Below are positions 8,741-19,207 of a stretch of 64,000 nucleotides of DNA, in pieces (positions within the stretch are counted from its first letter, which is position 1; each line of letters opens with the position of its first letter). The stretch spans positions 32,534-96,533 of the forward strand of contig MWTC01000049.1 of assembly GCA_002066995.1 (NCBI GenBank), written 5' to 3'. Both the position numbers and the translations under genes were made by a program. The notes below the pieces were generated by a model, which was not told the origin of the DNA, searched no databases, and worked only from the letters and a program-made list of their open reading frames with translations. The DNA comes from Sphingobacteriales bacterium UTBCD1 (GTDB taxonomy: Bacteria; Bacteroidota; Bacteroidia; Chitinophagales; Chitinophagaceae).

Positions 8741-9820
8741 ATGAAAAAGAAATCAAAGCTTATTACAATGGCGCTTTATCTTATCATTTCGTTAGCAGTA
8801 ATTGCTGTAATCGTTCTTCGTCTAAAAAATAATAAGGAGACTGCTCAACAAAAAATATATCATTATAATAAAGAACAGGCCATTACAGTGCAGGCTGATA
8901 CACTACATCCGGAAGATATCGTTGATGGTCATGTGTACACCGGGACATTTGAACCGAACAGAGAAACAAGAGTCAGTTCAGAGGTGCAGGGAAAAATCAA
9001 TTCTGTTTTGGCAGACCTTGGAAGCATTGTTACCAGGGGTCAGCCTTTAATGCAACTGGACAATTCATTATTGAAATTGCAACTGCATTCAACTGAGGTG
9101 CAGCTTGAAGGTTTGCAGGACGATGTAAACCGTTATACAATACTTACCAAAGCTGATGCCGTACAAGGTGTTCAGCTGGAAAAAGCTGCATTAGGCTATA
9201 AAGCAGCTAAAGTTCAAAAAGAAACTTTAGAGGAGCAGATTTCAAAAACGAGTATCAAAGCGCCTTTTAATGGAATTGTGACAGCCAAGTTAAATGATGA
9301 AGGAGGGTTTGCTGCACCGGGAGTTCCTTTACTTCAGATTACTGATATCACCATTTTAAAATTCACGGTGAATGTCGCGGAAAACGATTTACACCTGTTT
9401 CACCTGAACCAGCAATATGATATATCTGCAGATGTGTACCCCGATATATCCCTTCCGGGTAAAATAATAATGATAGGAAGCAAAGCCAATGCGGGAAACA
9501 GTTTTCCGGTGCAATTTCAGGTGAAGAACACAAAAAACCTGGACATAAAATCAGGAATGTTTGGTAAAGTGAATATCAAAGGGAAAGAACCGCTGAAAGG
9601 AATAATTATCCCTTCATCAGCGATCATGGGAGAAGGAGGGAAAGCACAGGTTTATTTAATAAAAAGCGGGAAAGCTGTTTTACAAAATATTGAAGTATCA
9701 AAAGCCATTGAAAATAAATCAGTGATATCCGCAGGGCTGCAACCCGGAGACATCCTGGTAACAAATGGCTTTATCAACCTCTATGATGGGGCGAACATTG
9801 CCATAGTAAATGATCATTAA
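8741..9820 (+). CDS. RND efflux periplasmic adaptor (membrane fusion protein)
   Basis: A 359-residue adaptor anchored by an N-terminal membrane helix (about residues 7-26). A split lipoyl domain is visible as VSSEVQGKINSVLADLGSIV and TSIKAPFNGIVTAKLNDEGG, separated by a short helical hairpin. A beta-barrel domain and a membrane-proximal domain follow. It should bridge the TolC-like and RND subunits encoded on either side. The gap to the pump gene is 80 bp. Confidence 0.93.
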   Translation: MKKKSKLITMALYLIISLAVIAVIVLRLKNNKETAQQKIYHYNKEQAITVQADTLHPEDIVDGHVYTGTFEPNRETRVSSEVQGKINSVLADLGSIVTRGQPLMQLDNSLLKLQLHSTEVQLEGLQDDVNRYTILTKADAVQGVQLEKAALGYKAAKVQKETLEEQISKTSIKAPFNGIVTAKLNDEGGFAAPGVPLLQITDITILKFTVNVAENDLHLFHLNQQYDISADVYPDISLPGKIIMIGSKANAGNSFPVQFQVKNTKNLDIKSGMFGKVNIKGKEPLKGIIIPSSAIMGEGGKAQVYLIKSGKAVLQNIEVSKAIENKSVISAGLQPGDILVTNGFINLYDGANIAIVNDH

Positions 9821-9900
9821 ACAAGAATGAAAAAATTATCAGAAAAATAGATTCCGAAAGAAAAGCTTTTTACGATCCGAGATCCGAAACTCATTTTATT

Positions 9901-12900
9901 ATGAACATTACAGAAATATCCATCAAACGCCCCTCACTGATCATTGTGCTTTTCAGTGTGTTTGCCTTACTGGGAATTATTGGTTACAGGAACCTGAGTT
10001 ATGAACTGATGCCCGACTTCAACCAGCCTGTTGTGGTCATCAGAACCGGGTATCCCGGTGCAGAACCCAATGAAGTCGAGACGTCAGTTTCCCGTAAAAT
10101 TGAAGATGCGCTTTCCAATTTAGAAGGCGTGGATTACCTGGTGACGAAATCACTGCCCAATGCATCCATCATCATTGCTAATCTGAAATATGGAACAAAC
10201 CTGGACAAGACCATGCAGGATGCACAGCGCTATATTGATAATATCCGTAAAGATCTGCCAAAAGATATTTCCAACCCGGTGATGAGCAAGGTCTCTCCAA
10301 ACGATTTGCCGATCATGTCGGTCAGTGCAACAAGTAATCTGCCGCCGACATCATTTTATCAGAAAATGAAAGATGATTACCTGCCGCAAATCCAGCAACT
10401 GAAGGGTGTGGCAGAGATTACCGTGTTAGGCGGTGAAGAAAGAGAATTTCATGTACAGGTGGACAAAGAAAAATTAAAGCTGTACAAAATCTCCTTGTAC
10501 CAGGTGGTAGAAGCGGTTAACCGGTCAGGAATTGACTTGCCCGCGGGGAAAATTCAAACCGATACAGAAAGTAATTCGGTAAGGCTGGTGGGCAAGTTCA
10601 CGGCAATTAATGATATAAAAAATGTTCAACTTGTTATGCCGTACCCGGGAAGCCCGGTATATGTGAAAGATGTAGCTGACGTAAGCGACGGAACAAAAGA
10701 ATTGAGTTCAGTCAGCCGTTACAATGGCAAAAACGGGATCGGGCTTTTGATCAAAAAACAAGGTGACGCCAATGCAGTGGATGTTTCTAAACAAATCCGG
10801 GAAAAATTTCAATCCATTGAAAAGCAAAATAACAATGCAGGTATAAAATTTGTCATAACTGATGATAGCACCGATAAAACAATTGCCGCCGTTCATTCCG
10901 TAGTATTTGACCTGCTGTTAGCCGTAGCTTTGGTTTCTCTCGTGATGCTTCTATTTTTAAGAAGTTTCCGGAATTCACTGATCGTATTGGTGGCTATACC
11001 TACTTCTCTTATTACAGCTTTTGCTGTAATGTGGCTGCTGGGTTATACTCTTAACCTGATGACTTTATTAGCCATGTCATTGATTATAGGAATCCTGGTT
11101 GACGATGCTACGGTAGTCCTGGAAAACATACAACGCCATCTGGATATGGGCAAGGATAAAAGATCTGCAGCAATGGATGGCCGTATGGAAATAGGATTTT
11201 CCGCAATGTCTATCACTATGGTAGATGTCGTAGTGTTTTTACCGATTCTTTTCTTACAGGTATTTGTTGCGGATATGCTGAAACAATTTTCAGTAGTGGT
11301 GATCACCTCTACCTTAACGAGTTTACTGGTTGGCTTTACCCTTACTCCCTGGTTGGCTTCACGTATCGGCAAAAAAGAAAATCTGCAGCCAAAAAATATA
11401 TTTAACCGGTTCCTGTTATGGTTCGAAGGCGGACTAAGTAATTTCATTAACTGGTATGGCAGGTCTCTTGATTGGGTGCTGAAACACAAATTGATCTTTA
11501 CCGGCCTTATTGTCCTGCTTTTTGCAGGAACACTTGCTATGATGAAACAAGGTATCATTGGTAAAGAACTGATAGCAACCGGCGACCAGGGAAAATTTCA
11601 GTTAGCGCTGGAATTTGACAAGAGCACATCCATTCAAAAAAATAACTCTATTTCGGAAAAGATTGAAAATTACATCCTGCATCAGCCTGAAGTGGCAACA
11701 CTATTCAGCAATGTAGGAGGGCCAAGTACCGGCATCGGAAGTTTAGGTGTCGGCATGGCAAATAAAACTGAATTTACTATTCAATTAAAACCAAAAAAGG
11801 AAATCAATAACCTCTCCACCGTGGATTTCATGAGGAAACTCAGGAGTAGCTTACAAAAGGACTATGCCGGTATCAATTTTTCAATAATGGAACTTGGATT
11901 GGTTCCCCGTTCAGCGCCTATTGAAATTACTTTAAGCGGCATCAGCCAGGAGCAGGTAATGCAAGCCGCTGAAAATTTAAAATCAGTTATAGAAAAAATT
12001 CCCGGGGCAGATAATGTGCGTCTTTCTGTAGAAGCAGGAAGCCCGGAGTTAAAAGTAATCCCGGATAAGGACAGAATGCAGCGTTTAGGATTAAGTACCG
12101 CTTATGTAGGAACAAATTTGCGAACCGCTTTTACCGGAAATGATGATGCAACACTTACTGAAAAGGGAACCGAATATCCTGTAAGGATCCGGCTGGATAA
12201 ATTTGACCGGAAAAATCTCAGCGATGTGAAGCAACTGACAATGGTCAACCCAATGGGAATTCCGGTTGAGGTTGCCCAGTTTGCAAACATTGAACGTGAC
12301 AATTCGCCATCCCTTTTAGAACGAAAAGACCGGCAACCGGCAGTAACACTCACCGCAGATGCTTTAGGAAGGCCCTCAGGAACTGTTGCGGATGATGTTG
12401 TTTCCTATATTAAAAACAATCCTTTACCTGAAGGAATACAAATGACATGGGGAAGCGATATCAAAAGACAGAACGATAGTTTCGGAGCATTAGGTTCCGT
12501 ATTGATTATTTCTTTCATATTGATTTACCTGATCATGGTGGCATTATATGACAGTTTTATTTACCCGTTTGTTGCCTTGTTTGCAATCCCGGTAGCAGCA
12601 ATCGGAGCTTTCCTGGCTCTAAATTTATCACTGAGTAATTTAAGCTTGTTCGCATTACTTGGATTAATAATGTTAATGGGATTAGTAACCAAAAATTCTA
12701 TTTTGATCGTGGACTTTACCAACCAGTTAAAAGCAAGCGGGAAACATTATAAAGATGCCCTCATTATTGCGGGGAAGGAACGCATGCGCCCGATCCTGAT
12801 GACCACTTTTTCCATGGCCATCGGGATGTTACCCATCGCAATGGCTACCGGAACTGCAGCTGAATGGAAAAACGGACTAGCCTGGGTCATTATAGGAGGT

Positions 12901-13002
12901 CTTCTTTCCTCACTTGCACTTACAGTCTTTTTAGTGCCTATGGTGTATTACCTGGTTGACAGAACAAAAGAGAAGTTCGGGAAAAAAAATTATGAGTCAT
13001 AA
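9901..13002 (+). CDS. RND efflux permease (HAE-1/AcrB-like)
   Basis: A 1033-residue inner-membrane proton-driven pump. The N terminus ISIKRPSLIIVLFSVFALLG is the usual first helix. Helix 4 carries LVDDATVVLENIQ, the double-aspartate proton relay of the hydrophobe/amphiphile (HAE) class, distinguishing it from the metal pump next door. Two large periplasmic domains and twelve membrane helices fit the length. With the adaptor and TolC-like protein it forms a complete tripartite pump, probably for hydrophobic or amphiphilic compounds (family knowledge). It ends the TetR-linked operon. Confidence 0.95.
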   Translation: MNITEISIKRPSLIIVLFSVFALLGIIGYRNLSYELMPDFNQPVVVIRTGYPGAEPNEVETSVSRKIEDALSNLEGVDYLVTKSLPNASIIIANLKYGTNLDKTMQDAQRYIDNIRKDLPKDISNPVMSKVSPNDLPIMSVSATSNLPPTSFYQKMKDDYLPQIQQLKGVAEITVLGGEEREFHVQVDKEKLKLYKISLYQVVEAVNRSGIDLPAGKIQTDTESNSVRLVGKFTAINDIKNVQLVMPYPGSPVYVKDVADVSDGTKELSSVSRYNGKNGIGLLIKKQGDANAVDVSKQIREKFQSIEKQNNNAGIKFVITDDSTDKTIAAVHSVVFDLLLAVALVSLVMLLFLRSFRNSLIVLVAIPTSLITAFAVMWLLGYTLNLMTLLAMSLIIGILVDDATVVLENIQRHLDMGKDKRSAAMDGRMEIGFSAMSITMVDVVVFLPILFLQVFVADMLKQFSVVVITSTLTSLLVGFTLTPWLASRIGKKENLQPKNIFNRFLLWFEGGLSNFINWYGRSLDWVLKHKLIFTGLIVLLFAGTLAMMKQGIIGKELIATGDQGKFQLALEFDKSTSIQKNNSISEKIENYILHQPEVATLFSNVGGPSTGIGSLGVGMANKTEFTIQLKPKKEINNLSTVDFMRKLRSSLQKDYAGINFSIMELGLVPRSAPIEITLSGISQEQVMQAAENLKSVIEKIPGADNVRLSVEAGSPELKVIPDKDRMQRLGLSTAYVGTNLRTAFTGNDDATLTEKGTEYPVRIRLDKFDRKNLSDVKQLTMVNPMGIPVEVAQFANIERDNSPSLLERKDRQPAVTLTADALGRPSGTVADDVVSYIKNNPLPEGIQMTWGSDIKRQNDSFGALGSVLIISFILIYLIMVALYDSFIYPFVALFAIPVAAIGAFLALNLSLSNLSLFALLGLIMLMGLVTKNSILIVDFTNQLKASGKHYKDALIIAGKERMRPILMTTFSMAIGMLPIAMATGTAAEWKNGLAWVIIGGLLSSLALTVFLVPMVYYLVDRTKEKFGKKNYES

Positions 13003-13046
13003 GCACAATAATAGCCACTCACCTTCCGTCAAAAGTATTTAATAAC

Positions 13047-13054
13047 TACCTTTG
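13047..13054 (+). promoter_or_regulatory. Bacteroidota -7 promoter element (TACCTTTG)
   Basis: Exact TAnnTTTG match ending 4 bp before the GTG start at 13059. Initiation ~6-8 bp downstream would give a leaderless or nearly leaderless mRNA for the metal-efflux operon. Confidence 0.6.
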
Positions 13055-13058
13055 CAAT

Positions 13059-13442
13059 GTGAGAAAAGTATTATCCTTATTATTTCTTTTTATTTTCCTG
13101 AGTGCTTATACCGCATTTGGGGAAGTATTGAAATTGCCCCTGTTGATCCACCATTATATAGAACATGTTCAGGAAGATAATGATTTATCCGTAGTTGATT
13201 TTTTGGTTAAGCATTATGCCGGAAAAATTCAACATCATCACAAAGGAAATAATCACGAACACGAAAAGCTTCCCTTTAAATCTTCTGACAGCCACTTTAC
13301 ACAAATTGTTTCCACTATCCCTCAACCGGCTTTCTCTCAATCCTTAGTCGTAACATCAGATCTAAAAAAGACAATTCATTCACAGCAAGACTATTCAAAT
13401 GCCTGTCTGAATAATATCTGGCAGCCACCCCGTTTTCGCTGA
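13059..13442 (+). CDS. His-rich secreted protein of the heavy-metal efflux operon
   Basis: A 127-residue protein with an N-terminal hydrophobic signal-like segment (VLSLLFLFIFLSAYTAFGE) and many histidines: LLIHHYIEHV near residues 29-38 and IQHHHKGNNHEHEK near residues 65-78. These suggest metal binding in the periplasm. The start is GTG at 13059; the nearby ATG at 13057 is out of frame and hits a stop at once. Similar short His-rich proteins commonly precede czcA/cusA in Bacteroidota (family knowledge). A metal-sensing or chaperone role is inference. Confidence 0.72.
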   Translation: MRKVLSLLFLFIFLSAYTAFGEVLKLPLLIHHYIEHVQEDNDLSVVDFLVKHYAGKIQHHHKGNNHEHEKLPFKSSDSHFTQIVSTIPQPAFSQSLVVTSDLKKTIHSQQDYSNACLNNIWQPPRFR

Positions 13443-13552
13443 TCTTTCCCGTCTTTTAATGTCATTACTTCAGAGCGCTTGCCGCTCTATGCATTTAGTA
13501 TGCTGTCATCATCAGATGATTCATGCCGGTTTTAATGATCAATTTAAATATC

Positions 13553-16500
13553 ATGCTGAATAAAATAATTGCGTTCTCTATAAAGAACAAACTCATCATC
13601 GGGCTTTTTATAATCGCCCTGATCGGTTTTGGAACTTACGAATTAAAACGCCTGCCCATTGATGCTGTCCCTGATATCACTAACAACCAGGTACAAGTCA
13701 TAACAATAGCTCCGGCACTAGGCGCTCCTGATGTAGAAAGACTGATAACCTTTCCCATTGAACAGGTAAACAATAACATCCCCGGTCTTATTGAACAGCG
13801 AAGTTTCTCCCGTTTTGGTTTATCCGTAGTTACTATTGTCTTTAATGACAAAACGGATATTTATTGGGCGAGACAGCAAGTTGCGGAACGCCTGCAACAA
13901 GTCCAGGAACAGATTCCCAAAGGATTTGGAATACCGGTTCTGGCACCGGTTACTACCGGGTTAGGAGAAATTTATCAATATACAGTACGCCCTAAAGAAG
14001 GATATGAAAATAAATATAATGCAATGGATTTACGAACTATCCAGGATTGGATTGTTCGCAGACAGTTACTGGGCGTAAAAGGAGTTGCTGAAGTCAGCAG
14101 CTTTGGCGGCCTGCTGAAGCAATACGAAATAGCTGTAGTCCCCGAAAAACTTTTAGCTTATAATATCACTATTGCCGATGTATTCAATGCACTCGAAAAA
14201 AATAATCAGAATACCGGCGGTTCTTACATTGAAAAAGGACCAACAATTCTTTTTATACGCAGCGAAGGGTTAGTTGGAAATATGGATGACATAAAAAGTA
14301 TCGTTGTTAAGAATCTTCCAAACGGAATACCACTTCTTATCCGTGATGTTGGCGAGGTGCGCTATGGCAATGCTCCACGATATGGCGCAATGACCTACAA
14401 CGGGCAACAACAGGTATCAGGCGCAGTAGTGATGATGCTGAAAGGCGCCAATAGTAATGAAGTCATCAAAAACATAAAAAACCGCATCGCACAAATTCAA
14501 AAAACATTACCTGAAGGTGTGGTGATCGATCCCTTTTTGGATCGTACCAAAATGGTGAACAATGCAATTCAAACAGTATCAAAAAACCTGATGGAGGGTG
14601 CACTGATAGTTGTATTCGTACTGGTCCTGTTCTTAGGTAATCTCCGTGCCGGCATGTTAGTAGCCTCGGTTATTCCATTGTCCATGCTTTTTGCTGTGAT
14701 CCTGATGAACATGTTCGGCGTAAGTGGCAACCTGATGAGCTTAGGTGCATTGGATTTCGGATTGATCGTGGACGGGGCTGTAATCATCGTAGAAGCCGTG
14801 ATGCACCGGCTGACACACAGCAAGCACTTTAAAAATATTAATAAGTTGTCACAGGACGAAATGGACTCAGAAGTGAACCACTCGGCATCCCGTATGATGA
14901 ACAGCGCTGTTTTCGGTCAGATCATCATCCTTATCGTTTATCTGCCCATTTTCACCCTGCAGGGTATAGAAGGGAAAATGTTTAAACCTATGGCGCAAAC
15001 AGTTGCCTTTGCACTGGCAGGCGCTTTTGTGTTATCACTCACGTATATCCCCATGATGAGTACTTTATTTTTAAGCAGGAAAATATCGCATAAAAAAACT
15101 TTATCTGACAAAATGATGAATTTCCTGGAGCGCATTTATCAAAAAGGCCTGATAAAAGTTCTGAGCTACAAGAAAACGGTTCTGGCATCGGTACTTGTAC
15201 TATTTGCATTCGCGGTTCTTATATTAACAAGATTGGGTGGTGAATTTATCCCTTCCTTACCCGAAGGAGACTTTGCTGTGGATACAAGAGTATTGCCGGG
15301 AAGCAATTTAAATACATCCATAACTGCAGTATCCAAAGCGTCAAAAATAATCCTTGAAAAATTTCCTGAAGTTGAGAAAATCGTCGGAAAAACAGGTAGC
15401 AGTGAAGTGCCCACCGATCCTATGGCCGTTGATGCCTCGGATATGATGATAATTTTAAAAAACCGCAGCAAATGGACTTCGGCAAAAACTTATCCTGAAT
15501 TGGAAGCAAAAATTTCAAAAGAATTAGATGCTGTGCCCGGTGTAACCTTCGGATTTCAATACCCGGTTGCCATGCGTTTTAATGAATTGATCTCAGGTGC
15601 CAGGCAGGATGTAGTTTGCAAAATTTTTGGCGAAAACCTGGACACTCTGGCCTTGTATGCTGAAAAGTTAGGGCATATCTGTAATTCAGTCAGAGGCAGC
15701 AGTGCATTGTATGTAGAATCAGTAACAGGACTTCCTCAGATTGTAGTGCAATTCAACAGGGCAGCTATTGCACAGTTTGGTTTAAACATCAGCGATGTTA
15801 ACCGGGTGGTAAATGCAGCTTTTGCCGGCGAAAGCAGCGGTATGGTATATGAAGGAGAGAAAAGATTTGATCTTGTGGTAAGACTGGCAGGCGACAAGAG
15901 AAAAAACCTTACCGACGTTCAGAATCTTTTAATAGCAACACCACATGGAACACAAATTCCGCTAAGTACTGTTGCCAATGTGGACATAATAGAAGGGCCT
16001 AATCAAATTCAGCGTGAAAACTCCCAGCGCAGAATCATCGTTGGTTTCAATGTGCGTGGCCGGGATATACAAAGTACTGTGGACGAACTGCAGCATAAAG
16101 TGGAACAGCAAATAAAATTACCCCCGGGATATTTCATTACGTATGGAGGGGCTTTTGAAAATTTAGTAGCGGCTAAACAAAGATTATTTGTAGCTGTCCC
16201 CCTTTCGCTTGCTCTTATTTTTCTATTGTTATATTTCGCTTTTCAATCGGTGAAACAAGGGTTGTTGATCTATACTGCAATTCCGCTTTCTGCAATAGGT
16301 GGTATTCTGGCGCTGGCAGTGCGGGGAATTTCATTCAGTGTCAGTGCAGGTGTGGGCTTTATAGCTTTGTTCGGCGTAGCTGTGCTGAACGGGATTGTAC
16401 TGATAGCAGAATTTAACCGCCTGAAAGAAGAAGGCATAACTGATCTGAAGCGAATTGTCATCCAGGGTACAAAAATCCGGTTACGCCCCGTGCTGATGAC

Positions 16501-17905
16501 TGCTTTCGTGGCATCACTGGGTTTTTTCCCCATGGCACTTAGTACCGGTGAGGGAGCAGAAGTACAACGTCCCCTGGCCACCGTTGTAATTGGCGGATTA
16601 CTTATTGCGACATTTCTCACCCTTTTCGTTTTACCAATTTTATATGTTATGTTTCATAAAGGAATTTCATTCAACAAAAAAGCTGCCGGCACAACTGCCG
16701 TAATGCTTCTGAGTATATTCTTTGCCGTATCAAATAGCAATGCTCAAACTTCCATCACCTTACAAAATGCCATTGACACGGCTATGAAAAATAATCTTTC
16801 AGTAAAGAATGAACGGTTGCAGTCCGAATACCGGAAAAAATTAATACAATCAAATGCACTCTTACCAGCAACGAATTTTATTGGTGATGTGGGGCAAATA
16901 AACAGTATTTACCTGGATAAAAAAGCAGGGATATCGCAAACCCTCAGCTTTCCAAAAGTTTATTCTGCAAACAAAAATCTTCTTACCGAAGAATGGAAAA
17001 GCAGTGTATTGAATACCGGGGTAAAAGAGTTGCAGCTAACAAAACAGGTGACCCTGGCCTATTATAACCTAATATACCTGCAACAAAAAAAAGAACTACT
17101 GCAAAAAAATGACAGCCTGTTTGCTGAGTTCCTTGACAAAGCTATGCTCCGGTTTCAAAAAGGTGAGAGTACTATACTGGAAAAAACAACAGCGGAAAAT
17201 CAGCGGGGACAAATTTCGGTTCAGTTAGCACAACTACTGCAGGACATGGACATATTACAATTGCAATTTCAGCTGCTGTTAAATACATCTACCCGGTTTA
17301 CCCCTGCAGGAAAGAAAGCTATCCTTAAAACTTTTAATGGTAATGACACTTCTCTATTATCATCTCATCCTGAAATGCAATACCTGAAGCAACAACAACA
17401 GATTGCTGCAGCAACGACAAAAGCGGAACGCACAAAATTGCTTCCTGATATTGTCATTGGTTACACAGTCATGAGCATGAAAGGAATGGGCGCTGATAAC
17501 AAAGAATATAACAGCGCACCCCGGTTTCAATCAGTGCAGGTGGGGCTGGGGATTCCAATTTTTTCAGGTGGACAAAAAGCGAAAATCAATGCAGCCAGAA
17601 TAAATGAAATAATAACAGCCAATGATTATGAAATAAATTTGAAATCTTTTGAGACACAATTTCATTCCCTCCTGGCTCAATACAGGAAGTATGAAGATGC
17701 TGTTCAGTATTTCGAACGCACTGCACTGAAAAATTCTGAAATAATATCTGCAACGGCCAACCTACAGTTCCGGGATGGCGAAATCAATTACCTGGAATGG
17801 GTATTACTGATCAACCAGGCAATCAGTATCCAAAATGATTATATTGACGTATTGAAAAACAGGAACAATACGGTAGCTGAACTGAATTTCTTTTTGAACA
17901 AATAA
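13553..17905 (+). CDS. CzcA-type heavy-metal RND pump fused to a TolC-like domain
   Basis: A 1450-residue protein when begun at ATG 13553, whose MLNKIIAFSIKNK start matches the family better than ATG 13523. Residues ~1-1035 form a complete HME-RND pump; helix 4 reads DFGLIVDGAVIIVEA, the DFG-VDGA-E pattern of the Co/Zn/Cd/Ni-type rather than the Cu/Ag-type pumps. From residue ~1045 a signal-like hydrophobic segment (VMLLSIFFAVSNSNAQT) leads into a ~400-residue TolC-like domain beginning SITLQNAIDTAMKNN. The frame is continuous, so the fusion is genuine at DNA level; such fusions are known in Bacteroidota. The adaptor gene follows 11 bp later. Confidence 0.92.
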   Translation: MLNKIIAFSIKNKLIIGLFIIALIGFGTYELKRLPIDAVPDITNNQVQVITIAPALGAPDVERLITFPIEQVNNNIPGLIEQRSFSRFGLSVVTIVFNDKTDIYWARQQVAERLQQVQEQIPKGFGIPVLAPVTTGLGEIYQYTVRPKEGYENKYNAMDLRTIQDWIVRRQLLGVKGVAEVSSFGGLLKQYEIAVVPEKLLAYNITIADVFNALEKNNQNTGGSYIEKGPTILFIRSEGLVGNMDDIKSIVVKNLPNGIPLLIRDVGEVRYGNAPRYGAMTYNGQQQVSGAVVMMLKGANSNEVIKNIKNRIAQIQKTLPEGVVIDPFLDRTKMVNNAIQTVSKNLMEGALIVVFVLVLFLGNLRAGMLVASVIPLSMLFAVILMNMFGVSGNLMSLGALDFGLIVDGAVIIVEAVMHRLTHSKHFKNINKLSQDEMDSEVNHSASRMMNSAVFGQIIILIVYLPIFTLQGIEGKMFKPMAQTVAFALAGAFVLSLTYIPMMSTLFLSRKISHKKTLSDKMMNFLERIYQKGLIKVLSYKKTVLASVLVLFAFAVLILTRLGGEFIPSLPEGDFAVDTRVLPGSNLNTSITAVSKASKIILEKFPEVEKIVGKTGSSEVPTDPMAVDASDMMIILKNRSKWTSAKTYPELEAKISKELDAVPGVTFGFQYPVAMRFNELISGARQDVVCKIFGENLDTLALYAEKLGHICNSVRGSSALYVESVTGLPQIVVQFNRAAIAQFGLNISDVNRVVNAAFAGESSGMVYEGEKRFDLVVRLAGDKRKNLTDVQNLLIATPHGTQIPLSTVANVDIIEGPNQIQRENSQRRIIVGFNVRGRDIQSTVDELQHKVEQQIKLPPGYFITYGGAFENLVAAKQRLFVAVPLSLALIFLLLYFAFQSVKQGLLIYTAIPLSAIGGILALAVRGISFSVSAGVGFIALFGVAVLNGIVLIAEFNRLKEEGITDLKRIVIQGTKIRLRPVLMTAFVASLGFFPMALSTGEGAEVQRPLATVVIGGLLIATFLTLFVLPILYVMFHKGISFNKKAAGTTAVMLLSIFFAVSNSNAQTSITLQNAIDTAMKNNLSVKNERLQSEYRKKLIQSNALLPATNFIGDVGQINSIYLDKKAGISQTLSFPKVYSANKNLLTEEWKSSVLNTGVKELQLTKQVTLAYYNLIYLQQKKELLQKNDSLFAEFLDKAMLRFQKGESTILEKTTAENQRGQISVQLAQLLQDMDILQLQFQLLLNTSTRFTPAGKKAILKTFNGNDTSLLSSHPEMQYLKQQQQIAAATTKAERTKLLPDIVIGYTVMSMKGMGADNKEYNSAPRFQSVQVGLGIPIFSGGQKAKINAARINEIITANDYEINLKSFETQFHSLLAQYRKYEDAVQYFERTALKNSEIISATANLQFRDGEINYLEWVLLINQAISIQNDYIDVLKNRNNTVAELNFFLNK

Positions 17906-17916
17906 ACATCTGAAAC

Positions 17917-19047
17917 ATGAAAAAACATATTTTAATTATCCTCATAACGCTTGTGCTATTTTCCTGCGGAAACAGGCAAACAGCGGAAAAACAAAATACG
18001 GCAGGTATAAAAGGGAATATTGTTACCCTGAATAATGATCAATACAATAATGCAGGAATTGATACCGGTAAACTTGAAATAAAAAATATTTCTTCTGTTT
18101 TAAAGTTAAACGGAAAAATTGACGTGCCTCCTCAAAATATGATATCGGTCAGTGTACCCCTGGGCGGATATTTAAAATCCTCGCAGCTATTGCCGGGAAT
18201 GCACATCAATAAAGGTGAAGTGCTGGCCGTAATGGAAGATCCGCAATATGTACAGCTCCAGCAGGATTTTCTTACTGCAAAGGCCCAATTTGCCTTCTCT
18301 GAAAGCGAATACAACAGGCAAAAAGAACTCAATCAAAGTAAAGCGTCAAGTGATAAGGTCTATGAGCAGGCAAAAGCAACATATCAAACACAGTATGTCT
18401 TAATAAAATCGCTGGAACAAAAGTTGAAACTGATCGGCATTAATCCTGATAAACTGACAGCCGAAAATATTTCAAAAAGCATCAATGTATATTCACCCAT
18501 TACCGGCTTTGTATCAGCAGTCAATGTGAATATCGGTAAATATGTAAATCCCAGCGACGTACTTTTTGAACTGGTAAACCCGGCAGATATACATTTAGCC
18601 CTGACGGTATTTGATAAAGACCTGAATAAATTAGCCATAGGGCAAAAGCTTTTTGCCTATACAAATATTCATCCGGAGAAAAAATATCTGTGCGAGATCA
18701 TCTTAATCAGTAAAAACCTTTCCACCGATAATGCAACACTGGTCCATTGCCATTTCAGGCAATATGACAACACGCTATTGCCGGGAATGTTTATGAATGC
18801 AGACATAGAACTATCCGGGATGAACACTAAAGCATTGCCCGATGATGCCGTAATACGGTTTGAAAACAAGTATTACGTTTTCCTTACAAAAGGCATTAAT
18901 CAATTTGAAATGACGGAAGTGCAAACAGGGAATTCAGAAAACGGATTTACCGAAATCATTGATGCAGATAAATTGCCGGGCCAGGTTTTTGTAACAAAAG
19001 GCGCTTATAATCTTTTAATGGCACTAAAAAATACCAATACAGAGTAA
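17917..19047 (+). CDS. CzcB/CusB-like efflux adaptor lipoprotein
   Basis: A 376-residue periplasmic adaptor. The N terminus has a lipoprotein signal with lipobox LFSC (Cys near residue 17), so it should be lipid-anchored. Lipoyl halves are SVPLGGYLKSSQLLPGMHI and YSPITGFVSAVNVNIGKYV, joined by a helical hairpin (residues ~100-175); a beta-barrel follows. It would connect the CzcA-type pump to the fused outer-membrane domain. Last gene of the metal-efflux operon. Confidence 0.92.
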   Translation: MKKHILIILITLVLFSCGNRQTAEKQNTAGIKGNIVTLNNDQYNNAGIDTGKLEIKNISSVLKLNGKIDVPPQNMISVSVPLGGYLKSSQLLPGMHINKGEVLAVMEDPQYVQLQQDFLTAKAQFAFSESEYNRQKELNQSKASSDKVYEQAKATYQTQYVLIKSLEQKLKLIGINPDKLTAENISKSINVYSPITGFVSAVNVNIGKYVNPSDVLFELVNPADIHLALTVFDKDLNKLAIGQKLFAYTNIHPEKKYLCEIILISKNLSTDNATLVHCHFRQYDNTLLPGMFMNADIELSGMNTKALPDDAVIRFENKYYVFLTKGINQFEMTEVQTGNSENGFTEIIDADKLPGQVFVTKGAYNLLMALKNTNTE

Positions 19048-19195
19048 CGGGATCCGTCAGAAATAATTATTGAGTGGATGCAAATCCTTTGTAAGAAGAT
19101 GTATACTGAAACAAATGCAGATTGCACTGCTTAGCGGTTTTCCGGAATTTAAATTTTTTTGTCAGGCTGCAAAAATAATGCGGCCAGGCGTTTGC

Positions 19196-19203
19196 TATTT
19201 TTG
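19196..19203 (+). promoter_or_regulatory. Possible -7 promoter element (TATTTTTG)
   Basis: Exact TAnnTTTG match ending 4 bp before the preferred ATG at 19208. No -33 box at normal spacing is seen. Confidence 0.4.
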
Positions 19204-19207
19204 CATT

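Noticed and set aside
13472..13488. Small hairpin AGAGCG/CGCTCT between the His-rich gene and czcA-like gene
   Set aside because: Only 6 bp with no T run, too weak to call a terminator or regulatory RNA.
13523..13552. Upstream ATG starts for the CzcA-type pump
   Set aside because: They add residues before the conserved MLNKIIAFSIKNK start that do not fit the family.
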